Source of the DNA: Akkermansiaceae bacterium | Lineage (GTDB): Bacteria > Verrucomicrobiota > Verrucomicrobiia > Verrucomicrobiales > Akkermansiaceae | Direction of reading: 5' to 3' | Assembly (NCBI GenBank): GCA_903919975.1 | Contig: CAIXKE010000001.1 | Location: 1-48,944, forward strand | Length of the DNA stretch: 48,944 bases | Shown here: in pieces, positions 26,737-38,904 of the stretch | How the letters are laid out: each line of letters opens with the position of its first letter | Numbering within the stretch: the stretch's first letter is position 1 | The notes under the pieces: generated by a model | Seen by the model: the letters and a program-made list of their open reading frames with translations, nothing else | Told to the model about the DNA's origin: nothing | Database searches by the model: none | Program-made: the position numbers and the translations under genes

Positions 26737-27219
26737 ATGCATAGCCGTAAGCTAGAGGAGTTGATCGTTCATTTGGGGAGTCACCCAAGTGTGACGAACC
26801 TTGGCCTGACGAAGCTTTGGAAGTTGATTTTCTTCGTGGACGCGAGGGCACTCCGTGACTTGGGAGAACCTGTGACAGGTTCGGAATTCATCAAATACGA
26901 ACATGGTCCGGTGCCGAGCCGAGGAGAAAAACACCTTCGGAAGATGACCCGCAGCGGCGAGGTAACCACGACGCAGCGCAGCGTGGGCGGCAAAACTCTC
27001 AACGAGGTGAAAGCCACCCGACTTCCGGATCTCCGTGTTTTCTCAAAATTGGAGTTGGGGTTAATCGACGAAGTTTGCACCGAACTCGGCCGCAAGAGCG
27101 CCACTTTACTATCCGACCTGAGCCATAAGGAGCCATCATGGCACTATGCGCCGATGCGGGAGAAACTCTCGCCAGAACTGATGGCGTATGGCTGCGCAGA
27201 AGACGCCGAGGGCCTGTGA
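26737..27219 (+). CDS. Panacea (SocA-like, DUF4065) domain protein
   Basis: Predicted antitoxin or adaptor. In 160 residues it has the family core LTKLWKLIFFVDARALRDLGEPVTGSEFIKYEHGPV (about 24-59) and the C-terminal SHKEPSWHYAPM. Panacea domains neutralise diverse toxins or deliver proteins to proteases, and usually have a toxin gene beside them (family knowledge). I find no convincing toxin: mod lies upstream on the opposite strand and 335 bases without a gene follow. It is possibly an orphan, or tied to the restriction locus as a defence component (inference). Confidence 0.82.
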   Translation: MHSRKLEELIVHLGSHPSVTNLGLTKLWKLIFFVDARALRDLGEPVTGSEFIKYEHGPVPSRGEKHLRKMTRSGEVTTTQRSVGGKTLNEVKATRLPDLRVFSKLELGLIDEVCTELGRKSATLLSDLSHKEPSWHYAPMREKLSPELMAYGCAEDAEGL

Positions 27220-27554
27220 ACCATGGATGTGCGTTTCCACTGCTCGAAGCGAGTCCGGCACTCGGGGAAAATCTGGCTTCAAGCGCCGCTGCGATTTTCG
27301 TACAACCGATGCTTTACGAATGGGAGTAGAAAAAAGCCGCCCTGGTTTCCCGGGGCGGCTTGGATGAGTGGGCATGGCGGCTAAAAACCGCCGCCACGGA
27401 TTGCTTTTTTTTCGCGGCCTTCTTGGCGGCCTTTTTAGTTAATATAAAGCCTGTCTTGTTGAAATATGGGAGAGAGGGATCGCCGGGCACACCCACTTAT
27501 CCGCCGTATGGCGGGGAGCATGTGGGTGGGCGGAGGGAGACAAAACAAGATTGA
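27220..27554. other. Gap with displaced copy of the ppdK 3' end
   Basis: No gene is supported here. 27329-27438 is a 110-bp copy, about 95 percent identical, of 29371-29480: the last codons of ppdK plus its terminator. The stop codon of the copy has changed (TAA to CAA on the minus strand). Downstream of the copy, 27439-27554 is AT-richer and shows nothing else. Confidence 0.8.
27330..27362 (-). terminator. Rho-independent terminator (displaced ppdK copy)
   Basis: On the minus strand AAGCCGCCC and GGGCGGCTT form a 9-bp stem followed by T residues. It is a copy of the terminator at 29372-29404 and now lies downstream of the choice-of-anchor I gene, which it may terminate. Confidence 0.7.
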
Positions 27555-29147
27555 TCAGGGAGCCATTGCGCTAATTTGATAGATAGTGGTGGTGCCGCTC
27601 ACCTCGTTGGCGACAACTAACAGAGGTTTGCCATTCGGGCTCTTGGTGGCGGGAACAAAATCGAGGCCTTCCGGTCCAAGATCACCGGCAGCGGCGACGT
27701 TACCAAGGTTGTCCTCATCGTAATTTATAGAGAAATCACGGTTGAGACCAAAGCCAGCGAACTTCACGTCACGTGGATTGGTAATGTCGCAAACAAGAAT
27801 GCCACTGAAACGCTCAAGGCCGACGAAGGCGTAGGTGCGGCCATCAATGACACCGATTTCAATAGCTTCCGGTTCGGCGCCTTTATTGTCTGACCGACTG
27901 TCGAAAGCACCACTTTCATCATGAGCGCAGTTGAAATCGTCTGGAAAATTTTCCGCCAGATAGGTTTCGATCATTGAGCCACTGTCGTAAACCATGGTTC
28001 CTTTTTCATCAAAGATCGAGAATGAGCGGGCACCGAAGCTATAAAGCTCCTGATGCACTGATTGTCCCTCGATTTTGCCTTCCGTAGACACAATGGTGAG
28101 GCGTCCGAGATTACCATCCGCCTTGAGCTCGGCAGCAAGCGGGAAGGCGCTGGGATCAAGACTGCGGGTCTTGACACGCGCTTCATCGATGTAGCCAGTC
28201 CGCTCGCGGCTGTCGCCTTCGTTTGCTGTGACAAAATAGGTGGTGCGTTCGCCACGCTCGGAGGCGGTGTATGTGGCAATGCCATCTGGCATCAATAGGC
28301 CGCGAACCGGCCAGTTGGCGATACGGATCATGCTGTCTTTGTCCGAGGTGTCGATCGCGTTGCCAAGTTCGGCGTGATTGATTGAGCCAAGCGGCAGGAT
28401 GGCTTCCAGGCGTTTTTTGCTGATGTTGATTTTTGCGACCGCATTGTTTTCCTGGCAGGTAACGTAGGCGATATTGCCATCAATTGCGACGAACTCAGGT
28501 TCAAGATCCTGAGCCACTGTGGTGCCTGCGGGGCCGGTGATACGGACGCCTGGCACATCTGCAAGAGTGAGCTTGGAGAAAGTCACTTCATTATGAGTCC
28601 GGCGGCGGCCGTCGATATTAATAATGGATACAGATCCCTCGGGATCGATCGAGTAGTCAGCATTAGGTTCACCCTCGTTAGCGACGACGAGTCTTCCTCC
28701 TTTCAAGTTATACGTGAGCATGTCGGGAAGGTAACCAACCTGGATCGTCTGAAGGATATCACCTTGCTTGTTCAGAAAGACGACATTGCCGCGCTGGGCA
28801 GCATCCGGCGCACTGACGGCCACTGCGATTTCGTTAGCCTTGGCATTGGGGTTCACATCGACGCTATTTGGATTGCCCAATTCGCTGAGGTTGACCGATT
28901 TTAAAAATACGGGAGCGGCAGGATTCGTCGCATCGAAGATATCGATTGAGTCAGTCGAACCGTTCACGACGAACATGCGCTTGGTGACCGAATCGAACTT
29001 TACGATTTCTGCGGCGGACTGGGCGAAAATCTCCGCAGCATCGCCATTTCGGACAGTGGAGATTGGGTCCAAACTGATTGTAGCAGGTGCAGCCAAGAGC
29101 GCAGTGTGGGCGAGCGCGGTGGTTAGCAGAAAGAAGGAATGTTTCAT
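27555..29147 (-). CDS. Choice-of-anchor I family secreted protein
   Basis: Predicted extracytoplasmic beta-propeller-like protein, related to sequences annotated as alkaline-phosphatase-like. The 530 residues start with a signal peptide ([22 protein letters not shown]). Repeats typical of the group follow: [56 protein letters not shown], and [26 protein letters not shown] near the end. No sorting anchor is visible at the C terminus. It lies alone between two copies of the ppdK 3' end, so it may have arrived by insertion. Enzymatic activity cannot be claimed from sequence. Confidence 0.82.
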   Translation of the reverse strand: MKHSFFLLTTALAHTALLAAPATISLDPISTVRNGDAAEIFAQSAAEIVKFDSVTKRMFVVNGSTDSIDIFDATNPAAPVFLKSVNLSELGNPNSVDVNPNAKANEIAVAVSAPDAAQRGNVVFLNKQGDILQTIQVGYLPDMLTYNLKGGRLVVANEGEPNADYSIDPEGSVSIINIDGRRRTHNEVTFSKLTLADVPGVRITGPAGTTVAQDLEPEFVAIDGNIAYVTCQENNAVAKINISKKRLEAILPLGSINHAELGNAIDTSDKDSMIRIANWPVRGLLMPDGIATYTASERGERTTYFVTANEGDSRERTGYIDEARVKTRSLDPSAFPLAAELKADGNLGRLTIVSTEGKIEGQSVHQELYSFGARSFSIFDEKGTMVYDSGSMIETYLAENFPDDFNCAHDESGAFDSRSDNKGAEPEAIEIGVIDGRTYAFVGLERFSGILVCDITNPRDVKFAGFGLNRDFSINYDEDNLGNVAAAGDLGPEGLDFVPATKSPNGKPLLVVANEVSGTTTIYQISAMAP

Positions 29148-29371
29148 GGTTTGATGCGTGTTGTATTTCGAGTCAACCGGGCTAAATGCCATAGTTTGAC
29201 GACAATGTATCCATGTTGAAATTTGAGCCGTGCTGAAGAAATGAATTGTATCAAAATTGTCACCATTCTCCGCATAAACCACCGGACTCTCCGTTCGGAA
29301 GTCGGGCATACACTTGAAGCGCTGCCGAGCTTAATCTTTAAAGGCATTGGAATGAATTCCACGCTCCAATG

Positions 29372-29404
29372 AAAAAAGCCGCCCTGGTTTCCCGGGGCGG
29401 CTTG
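29372..29404 (-). terminator. Rho-independent terminator of ppdK
   Basis: On the minus strand, downstream of the ppdK stop, AAGCCGCCC-loop-GGGCGGCTT is followed by a run of T (the A run at 29372-29377 on the plus strand). A second hairpin GGCGGTT-aaa-AACCGCC lies between it and the stop codon (29419-29436 region). Confidence 0.8.
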
Positions 29405-29442
29405 GATGGGTGGGCATGGCGGTTAAAAACCGCCGCCACGGA

Positions 29443-32304
<2,862 letters not shown>

Positions 32305-32658
32305 CGTATTGATTGATATCGTGTGTTTGAACGTGAAAAGCCGGCACTTGGGGAGGAGAATTCCCGCAGTCCGGCGAACGCGCGGGAAACTAGGCGGAGT
32401 TGCAGGCGGCTGTCAATCAACCAGTTTTGGATGTGGCGTGCGCTTTTCAACCGCTGTGCCAACATTCTTTGACCCGCCCTCAGCGTGCGGATTTCTCAAC
32501 CGCGAATCCGTCTATGCTGCGCCATGCCGGATGCCCGCCCGCGCGGATGAGGTGCCGATTCGTGGCCAAACGTGTCACCTCATCGTCATTTCATCCGCAC
32601 GGCAAACACGTTACGCCGCTTGCTTTTTCGCCGTGCGACCAGTGACCTCCGCCACGCC
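32305..32658. other. Gap between rho and ppdK
   Basis: A 354-base non-coding stretch that should hold the ppdK promoter and the end of the coaE-rho transcript. One perfect 8-bp inverted repeat, CGCACGGC...GCCGTGCG (32594-32635), could form a hairpin with a long loop just downstream of rho on the minus strand. No T-run follows it, so I do not call it a terminator. No small gene was recognised. Confidence 0.5.
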
Positions 32659-34578
32659 TCAGCGCAAGCCGCGGAGCAGGAGCTCGGCGTTGGTTTTGGT
32701 GGCGCGGAGATTTTTGAGCAAGGTCTCGATGGCGTCGCCGATGGGCAAGCCGGCGAGTTGTTTGCGGAGATCCACCACTTTGAGGAATTCATCCGGATGA
32801 TAGAGGCGATCGTCGTTGCGGGTGCCGGACTGCGGGATGTGGATGGCGGGGAAGACGCGGCGCTCGGCGAGTTCGCGGTCGAGTCGGACTTCCATGTTGC
32901 CGGTGCCCTTAAATTCTTCGAAGACGACGTCGTCGAGGCGGCTTTCGGTTTCAACGAGGGCGGTGGCAAGGATGGTGAGTGATCCGCCTTCTTCGACGTT
33001 GCGGGCGGTGCCGAAAAACTTGCGGGATTTCTGCAAAGCCACCGGGCTGACGCCGCCGGAGCCGATCGGGCCGCTGCCTTGCATGGCGGAGTTGTGGCCG
33101 CGGGCGAGGCGAGTGAGGCTATCGAGCAGGAGGATCACATCCTTGCCGAGCTCGACCAAGCGTTTGGCGCGCTCGAGCACGAGGTCCGCGACTTGCGCAT
33201 GGCGGCGTGGCGATTCATCGAAGGTCGAGGCATAGACGCGCGAGCCGACGGTTTCCTCGAAATCGGTGACTTCCTCGGGTCGTTCGTCGAGCAGCAGGAT
33301 GATGAGTTCCGCGTCCGGGTGATTCGCGCGGATCGAGCGGGCGATTTGTTTTAGAAGGATGGTTTTGCCGCCGCGAGGTGGGGCGACGATGATGCCGCGC
33401 TGGCCCTTGCCGAGCGGGGCGATGAGATCGATGGCGCGGACGCCGAGGAAATCATTCCCCTCCCCTTCCAAATGGATGCGCTCATTCGGGAAAAGCGGGG
33501 TCAGTTTATCAAACTCGGTGCGCACTTGAAAATCTGCGACGGGCACGCCCTCGACTTCGATCACCTCGTGGGCGGCAAGGAATTTATCGCGCTCGCGGGG
33601 TGCGCGGACGCGGACTTTGATTTGTTGGCCGACGCGCAGGCCGAGATCGCGCAGCATGTGGGTGCCGACGTGGATGTCATCCGGGCTGGGGCGGAAGCTG
33701 CGTTCGGGATCGCGCAGCATGGCGAAGTTTTCCTTGGTTTGCTCCAGCACGCCTTCGCAGACGAGGCTGCTGCCTTCGTGGCCGAAGAAACACAGGAGTT
33801 CGTAGATCAACTGGCTTTTCGGAATGCCGCCTTGGATGCGTGCGGGCGAGGCCTCAGCCATCGCCTGCAATTCCGCGAGGGATTTGAGGCGGAACTGGTT
33901 GATATCGATGGAAACCGGTGCGGGCGAGATCACCGCAGCGGCGGATGGAGCTGGGGTGGCTTCGGATTCGTGAGAGAGAGTCATGAGAAATTCCTGGGAG
34001 AAACGACGGATTTGTGAGCGAAGGACGGATGGGGGGCCCTCGTTCCAAAAAACCACATCCGCAAGGGATATTTTTTCCTGAACCGGGAGCTGGGCGGCGA
34101 GAATGGATTCGATCAGATCGTCCTCGAAGTTGCCACGGGCCTTGAGCCGCTGGATTTGCGTGGCACGGGATGAAGCGACGACGAGCACTTGGTGTTGGCC
34201 GAAGTCGAAGCCCTTTTCAAAGAAGAGCGGCACATCCGCGATGAACAGATCCGCGCCCCGTGTAGCAGCGATTTCGAGGGAATCAAGACATTCCTGTTTG
34301 ACGCGGGGGTGAAGGATGGCCTCCAGACGCAAACGCGCGGCCTCATCGCCAAACACGCGGCCGCGCAGAAAATGGCGGTCAATTCGGCCTTCGGCATCCA
34401 GCGCCTGATCGCCGAAGGCCTCCAGCACGATGGCCGCGACCTCCGGATCCGCTTCCAACAAGCGGTGAACCGCCGCATCGCAATCGAAAATCACCACTGC
34501 AGGCAGATATTCGCGCAACACTCGGCAGACCGTCGATTTCCCGGAAGCGATTCCTCCCGTCAATGCCATCACTCGCAT
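32659..34578 (-). CDS. Dephospho-CoA kinase fused to transcription terminator Rho
   Basis: One uninterrupted frame of 639 residues encodes two proteins. Residues 1 to about 195 are CoaE (last step of CoA synthesis): P-loop GGIASGKST (8-16), FDCDAAVH, LHPRV and the ADVPLFFE segment. From about 199 follows Rho: N-terminal domain (LKSLAELQAMAEASPARI), RNA-binding cold-shock-like domain (LRDPERSFRPSPDDIHVG), Walker A APPRGGKT (399-406), LLDERPEEVTDFE and LLDSLTRLARGHN. An internal ATG at 33984 (MTLSHESEATP) has AGGA 7 bases upstream, so free Rho of 441 residues might also be made. CoaE starts at the ATG at 34578; 14 more upstream codons are open. Confidence 0.93.
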   Translation of the reverse strand: MRVMALTGGIASGKSTVCRVLREYLPAVVIFDCDAAVHRLLEADPEVAAIVLEAFGDQALDAEGRIDRHFLRGRVFGDEAARLRLEAILHPRVKQECLDSLEIAATRGADLFIADVPLFFEKGFDFGQHQVLVVASSRATQIQRLKARGNFEDDLIESILAAQLPVQEKISLADVVFWNEGPPSVLRSQIRRFSQEFLMTLSHESEATPAPSAAAVISPAPVSIDINQFRLKSLAELQAMAEASPARIQGGIPKSQLIYELLCFFGHEGSSLVCEGVLEQTKENFAMLRDPERSFRPSPDDIHVGTHMLRDLGLRVGQQIKVRVRAPRERDKFLAAHEVIEVEGVPVADFQVRTEFDKLTPLFPNERIHLEGEGNDFLGVRAIDLIAPLGKGQRGIIVAPPRGGKTILLKQIARSIRANHPDAELIILLLDERPEEVTDFEETVGSRVYASTFDESPRRHAQVADLVLERAKRLVELGKDVILLLDSLTRLARGHNSAMQGSGPIGSGGVSPVALQKSRKFFGTARNVEEGGSLTILATALVETESRLDDVVFEEFKGTGNMEVRLDRELAERRVFPAIHIPQSGTRNDDRLYHPDEFLKVVDLRKQLAGLPIGDAIETLLKNLRATKTNAELLLRGLR

Positions 34579-34665
34579 GAGGCGAGCATCATAAGCTGCG
34601 CGACGGGATGCAAGAAGCAAGAATGCGGAATATCCAAGATAGCCCTGGAGGAAAGATTGAAATCA

Positions 34666-34758
34666 TCAAAAGATTGCAGGATCGGCGGAACCGGTTTCAA
34701 CAGCGCGGATTTTCGCCTTTTTGTAGAGGGCGTCCGGGATATCGATGGTGGTTTTCAT
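34666..34758 (-). pseudogene. Truncated RHH antitoxin remnant
   Basis: MKTTIDIPDALYKKAKIRAV is the N-terminal strand and first helix of VapB-type ribbon-helix-helix antitoxins. After ETG the sequence leaves the family pattern and stops at 30 residues, where complete members have 60-90. No toxin gene is adjacent. Most likely a decayed toxin-antitoxin locus between glyS and coaE-rho. Confidence 0.65.
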
Positions 34759-34915
34759 GAAATAGAACATACGGGGTAATGGTTTCCCGTCAATCCGTCT
34801 CTTCGGCCAGCGGCCACATAAGGGTGGCTGAAGGATGCTGGGGGGGTGCGATTTTTCAATGGCGGCGACGGTTATCCTAAAAAGGAAAATGACAAAAGTG
34901 GAGTCGACTAATTTT

Positions 34916-34945
34916 ACCACTGATTACATGCCTGAAATCAGTGGT
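34916..34945. repeat. Perfect 9-bp inverted repeat
   Basis: ACCACTGAT (34916-34924) and ATCAGTGGT (34937-34945) enclose 12 bases. It lies about 55 bases downstream of the glyS stop and 160 bases upstream of the antitoxin remnant. No T-run follows, so it is either a weak terminator or an old operator. Confidence 0.5.
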
Positions 34946-34999
34946 TACCATCTTCCTTTCTAGGATTATAGACGCGCCGCTTGTCGTTTCAGGCGCTTT

Positions 35000-36619
35000 T
35001 CAGCGCACTCGTTCCAGCAGCCATGGCAGCAGCGCATCGATTTGGATGCGCTCTTGTTCCATCGAATCGCGGTGGCGGATGGTGACGGTGCCTTTGAGTT
35101 CGTCGCCATGTTCGCCGAGGGTGTCGAAGTCCACGGTCACGCAATACGGTGTGCCGATTTCGTCTTGGCGGCGGTAGCGGCGGCCGAGCGCGCCTCCATC
35201 GTCGTAGAAGACAGGCATCCATTTTTGCAGGGATTTCTGAATGTCTTTGGCGATGCGGACTTGCTCGTCGTTCTTTTTGAGCATCGGGAAAATACCGACC
35301 TTGATGGGAGCCATGGTGGGCTTGAAGCGCAGCACGGTGCGGATGTCTTCCTTGCCCTTGTCGTCGGTGAGAATTTCCTCGTCGAAGGCTTCGCAGATGA
35401 GCGCGAGCAGGGTGCGGTCGCACCCGGCGGACGGCTCGACAACGTGCGGGAGAAACCGCTGCTTGGTTTCCTCGTCGAAGTATTCGAGCGGTTTGCCGGC
35501 GCCTTTTTGGTGCACGCCGAGGTCGTAGTCGGTGCGGTAGGCGACGCCTTCGAGTTCTTGGATGCCGAAGGGGAATTCGTATTCGATGTCGTAGGTTTTT
35601 TTCGAGTAGAACGCGCGATCACCGTCCGGCACGTCAAGGATGTGGAGTTTCTCGCGGGGGATGCCGATTTCCTCATAGAAACTGAGGCGGGCTTCGAGCC
35701 ACTCATCGGTGAGGCGCATGCCGTCGTCCGGGTGGCAGAAATATTCGATCTCCATTTGCTCGAACTCGCGCGAGCGGAAGATGTAATTGCGGGGGTTCAC
35801 CTCGTTGCGGAACGACTTGCCGATTTGCGCGATGCCAAAGGGCAGTTTCACCCGATTGGAATCGAGGATGTTCTTGTATTGGCAGAAGATCGATTGTGCG
35901 GTCTCCGGGCGCAGGTAGGCGATGTCATCACCTGTGGCACCGAAGTTCGTCTGGAACATCAGGTTGAACTGTCGCGGTTCGGTTAACTCACCACCGCAGT
36001 GAGGGCACGGATTTACAGCACCCGTCTGGGCGAATTGCTCGGTGGCCATGAGCTGGGTGAAATACCACGGATCCATCGGTTGGTGGCGGGCGGCTTCCTC
36101 CAGGAAAAAGCTGATTGTGACATCCGGATTTCGAACCAAGGCAAGCCCGGGTGCAAGTTTTTTGCCGGTCCTCTGCGCCCATTGTTTGAGCTGCACGCCA
36201 GAGATTGCGGCTCCGGCAATTTCACCTGGGTTCGTGACGGGCATGGCTCCTGCAAGGGATTGTGCCCACTCGGACTCCGCTACCATGGTGCGCAACTGGT
36301 CAAAACGGATGTGCTTCTTACATTGTTTGCAAGTGGACATCGGGTCCGAGAAGCCGCCGACGTGGCCGGAGGAAACGAGCACTTGTTCCATCGTCAGGAT
36401 CGCGCCGTCCATGCCGAGCACGTCGTCGCGCTCTTGCACGGTTTTGCGCCACCAGAAATCCTTGAGGTTGCGTTTGAGTTCCGCGCCGAGTGGGCCGTAA
36501 TCCCAGCAACCGTTGAGGCCGCCGTAAAGTTCTCCGGCTTGGAAAATGAAGCCGCGGCGTTTGCATAGCGAAACGATTTTTTCCATGCGGGCGGGATCGG
36601 TGACGTCTTTGTTGGCCAT
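35000..36619 (-). CDS. glyS: Glycyl-tRNA synthetase, dimeric type
   Basis: Charges tRNA-Gly. The 539 residues are of the single-chain alpha2 type (as in archaea, eukaryotes and many bacteria), not the alpha2beta2 type. Features: KRRGFIFQAGELYGGLNGCWDYGPLG near 18-43, class II motif 2 region FRNEVNPRNYIFRSREFEQMEIEYF, motif 3 region EPSAGCDRTLLALI, and a C-terminal anticodon-binding domain beginning about 425. Cys pairs (CKQCKKHI, CPHCGGEL) in the insertion suggest a zinc site. The start ATG at 36619 gives the expected N terminus. The gene is also called glyQS. Confidence 0.95.
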   Translation of the reverse strand: MANKDVTDPARMEKIVSLCKRRGFIFQAGELYGGLNGCWDYGPLGAELKRNLKDFWWRKTVQERDDVLGMDGAILTMEQVLVSSGHVGGFSDPMSTCKQCKKHIRFDQLRTMVAESEWAQSLAGAMPVTNPGEIAGAAISGVQLKQWAQRTGKKLAPGLALVRNPDVTISFFLEEAARHQPMDPWYFTQLMATEQFAQTGAVNPCPHCGGELTEPRQFNLMFQTNFGATGDDIAYLRPETAQSIFCQYKNILDSNRVKLPFGIAQIGKSFRNEVNPRNYIFRSREFEQMEIEYFCHPDDGMRLTDEWLEARLSFYEEIGIPREKLHILDVPDGDRAFYSKKTYDIEYEFPFGIQELEGVAYRTDYDLGVHQKGAGKPLEYFDEETKQRFLPHVVEPSAGCDRTLLALICEAFDEEILTDDKGKEDIRTVLRFKPTMAPIKVGIFPMLKKNDEQVRIAKDIQKSLQKWMPVFYDDGGALGRRYRRQDEIGTPYCVTVDFDTLGEHGDELKGTVTIRHRDSMEQERIQIDALLPWLLERVR

Positions 36620-36775
36620 AAGGTGTGCGGGTAGGGGCGCGGATGGAAGCAGGCGCGAGGGCGCGGGGCAAGTCGGGAATGCGGGGAGGAAGCCGTGTTT
36701 CGCAATGGAATTGCGGGATGCGCAAGATTCATTGGCTGACAGACGGCTTGACGGGGTGCCCGTGGGTTGCGGAAA

Positions 36776-37951
36776 ATGCCAGCCATGGCATGGAAGATCG
36801 ACGAAGCGGTGACCCGAGGCGAAATCGACAATCGCATCGAAGGCCGAACCATTGGCCGGATTTGGCTGTGCGGGCGTGCGGAGCCGTTGGTTCTCAACTT
36901 GGTGGGTGATTGCTGGCGGGATCTAGCCGGAACCCGGTTGCGTTTCGAAAATCCCGAGCCCTGCGCCCTGCCGGACTGCGATATCTTGGATGCGGACCAA
37001 GCGGGGATCGTCGGCGACATGACCGCATCGCTCAAAAACAAGGTGGCGACGGTGGATGAAGAGGAAGTGCATCGACTTTATGAGAGCAAGGAGGAAATCC
37101 CCTTCGAATGGCGGAACACGCTTTATCTCGAGTGGTTTAGCGAAATCAACGGCAGGGTGTTGATCGAGGCGACCTCATATCAAATGGAAATATCCGCGCA
37201 TGAATGGGAGATGGACGAGGATGCGGAAGAGGCGCAGAAACTGGCCAATCTCAATGCCATGCGCGATTTCATGGCCCAGGTGATCCGCCGACGCGAGCCT
37301 TCGTCAGAAGAAATGGAGAGCGCCGACGAGCTCGATGAATTTGCTTGGGAGGAGCGGCTGAAGGAATCCGATCGACTCTCGGATGCCTATCAGGAAGTGC
37401 TTGAAAAATACATGGAGGACGGTGCCAGCGAGCAAAAAGAAGCCTTCGTGATGGGGTGGGATGGCCTGCTCGACGCGCTGGCCGAGCGGGATGAGGCGGG
37501 TGCCGGAAACTTCTCCGAGGAGGAGATCGCCTTTGATCCGGATGAAGACGAAGATGAGGATGATTTTGCCGAGATCGAGGACGGGGAGTTTGACGACGAC
37601 CATCCGTTGCAAATTAAGGCGCAGGAGCTCGCGATGCGGGCGATGGATGTGGTTCAGCGCGATGCCGGGCAGGGGACTCCCGGGTATCTGTTAGTTTCCA
37701 ATCTTCTGCAAGTGAGCGGCAAGCTCGCGGGTGCGCTCAACGGGCGCAACAGTGGTTATGAGCCGGAGACGGGCTATGTGCTGGCCGTTCTCAAACGCTG
37801 CTTGAGCTGGCTCAACGAGGCGGTGGGAGCCTGCCAGGAGTTGATGTCTGCGGAAGAAGATCCGGATCAGCTCGCCGCGCTCGCCCATTTGCGTTGCTCC
37901 GCATTTGAAATTCGTGATTGTATCACCGAACTCCGGCGCGAGCTGAAATGA
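36776..37951 (+). CDS. Acidic protein of unknown function
   Basis: I do not recognise this 391-residue protein. It is soluble and strongly acidic: a run near 245-270 is mostly Asp and Glu (FDPDEDEDEDDFAEIEDGEF). The N-terminal 75 residues look like a beta domain (IGRIWLCGRAEPLVLNLVGD), and the rest is helical. No signal peptide or membrane helix. ATG codons at 36776 and 36785 are both possible starts. It is divergent from glyS, so the 150-base gap between should hold both promoters. It is followed directly by an MFS pseudogene. Confidence 0.7.
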   Translation: MPAMAWKIDEAVTRGEIDNRIEGRTIGRIWLCGRAEPLVLNLVGDCWRDLAGTRLRFENPEPCALPDCDILDADQAGIVGDMTASLKNKVATVDEEEVHRLYESKEEIPFEWRNTLYLEWFSEINGRVLIEATSYQMEISAHEWEMDEDAEEAQKLANLNAMRDFMAQVIRRREPSSEEMESADELDEFAWEERLKESDRLSDAYQEVLEKYMEDGASEQKEAFVMGWDGLLDALAERDEAGAGNFSEEEIAFDPDEDEDEDDFAEIEDGEFDDDHPLQIKAQELAMRAMDVVQRDAGQGTPGYLLVSNLLQVSGKLAGALNGRNSGYEPETGYVLAVLKRCLSWLNEAVGACQELMSAEEDPDQLAALAHLRCSAFEIRDCITELRRELK

Positions 37952-37981
37952 GATTCATTTTACTCAGCGCGGAAACAGCCA

Positions 37982-38899
37982 TCGGCATATCCGGCACCGC
38001 AACTACCTGTTGCTTGGCGCGGGGTTGGCGGGTTGTTTGTGGCTGGCGTTGGGCATCGTGCCCCAGACCTATCATTCATTGGTGATTACCGCTTTTGCCT
38101 TCGATATCATGGCGGTGGTGGCCACCGCGTTGTGGTCGGAGGACTGCTTGTCGAGTGCGGTCAAGCCTACGGTGCCACCGGACGGCTCAGTTCCTCCGGA
38201 TGGTCGTTGCCAATGTCGTGCTGCTCTTCGTCGGGCCGGCCGGAGGGGTTTCTGGCGTCCCATTGGTTCGGATGGTCGACTCACATTGGCGGCGTGCTTT
38301 TTTCTCGATGATTCCAGTCACCCTGCTGCTTCTTCGCGAGCGTCTGGCTGCCAAGCGGGAATCCGAGGAACATCCGCTGATGGGCTTTGTCCGGCTACTC
38401 AGGGTGGTTCTGCGCAGTAGAAATCTTTGGATCTGCGGTGGCCTGCTGTTCATGGTCCAGTTCTCTGCCGAGTTCAAAACTCCGCTGTTTTACTATCAGA
38501 CCAACGTGCTGAAATTCACCCCGCAGTTCATCGGCAACCTGATGGTGGCCACCGGCATTATGGGGCTGATCGGAGCCATGATCTATCCATTTTTTCTGCC
38601 GGAGATTCCGACTGCGCGGGCTGCTGTTCATGTCGATTGTCTGCACGGTTCTCACCTCTCTTTGTTACCTGGGCTATGCGATGATGCTCGCCTTCTGGAA
38701 TCTAAGCTTGGCGGCTTCCGATATACTGGGTTCCTAGCTCTACGATCACTTTCATCTGCTCTTCAAGAGTCTGGTCTGGATCAATGTCGGCACAACCGCA
38801 GTAGTGCTGTTGGTGATTCCGTTCCTGCCCGGTTATCTGATGGATAAGAAAGAGGGCGAAGCTGCGGGCCAACCTCTGCGGCAATCCAAGGAGGCGTGA
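37982..38899 (+). pseudogene. Decayed MFS transporter
   Basis: Pieces of a major-facilitator protein appear in three frames in order: HRNYLLLGAGLAGCLWLALG, then GGLLVECGQAYGATGRLSS, then LRMVVANVVLLFVGPAGG, then GFLASHWFGW, then a longer part with MIPVTLLLLRERLAAKRES and LFMVQFSAEFKTPLFYYQTN, and finally VLLVIPFLPGYLMDKKEGE before a stop at 38897-38899. At least five frame changes and an internal stop break it, and the N-terminal membrane helices are missing. It is reminiscent of BT1/folate-type MFS proteins. Neighbouring genes are intact, so sequencing error is an unlikely cause. Confidence 0.8.
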
Positions 38900-38904
38900 G
38901 GAAT

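Noticed and set aside
27314-27496. Small minus-strand frame containing [11 protein letters not shown]
   Set aside because: It is the displaced copy of the ppdK tail reading on past a lost stop, not a gene.
34895-34945. tRNA-like 3' end near the inverted repeat
   Set aside because: No cloverleaf or anticodon arm could be built around it.
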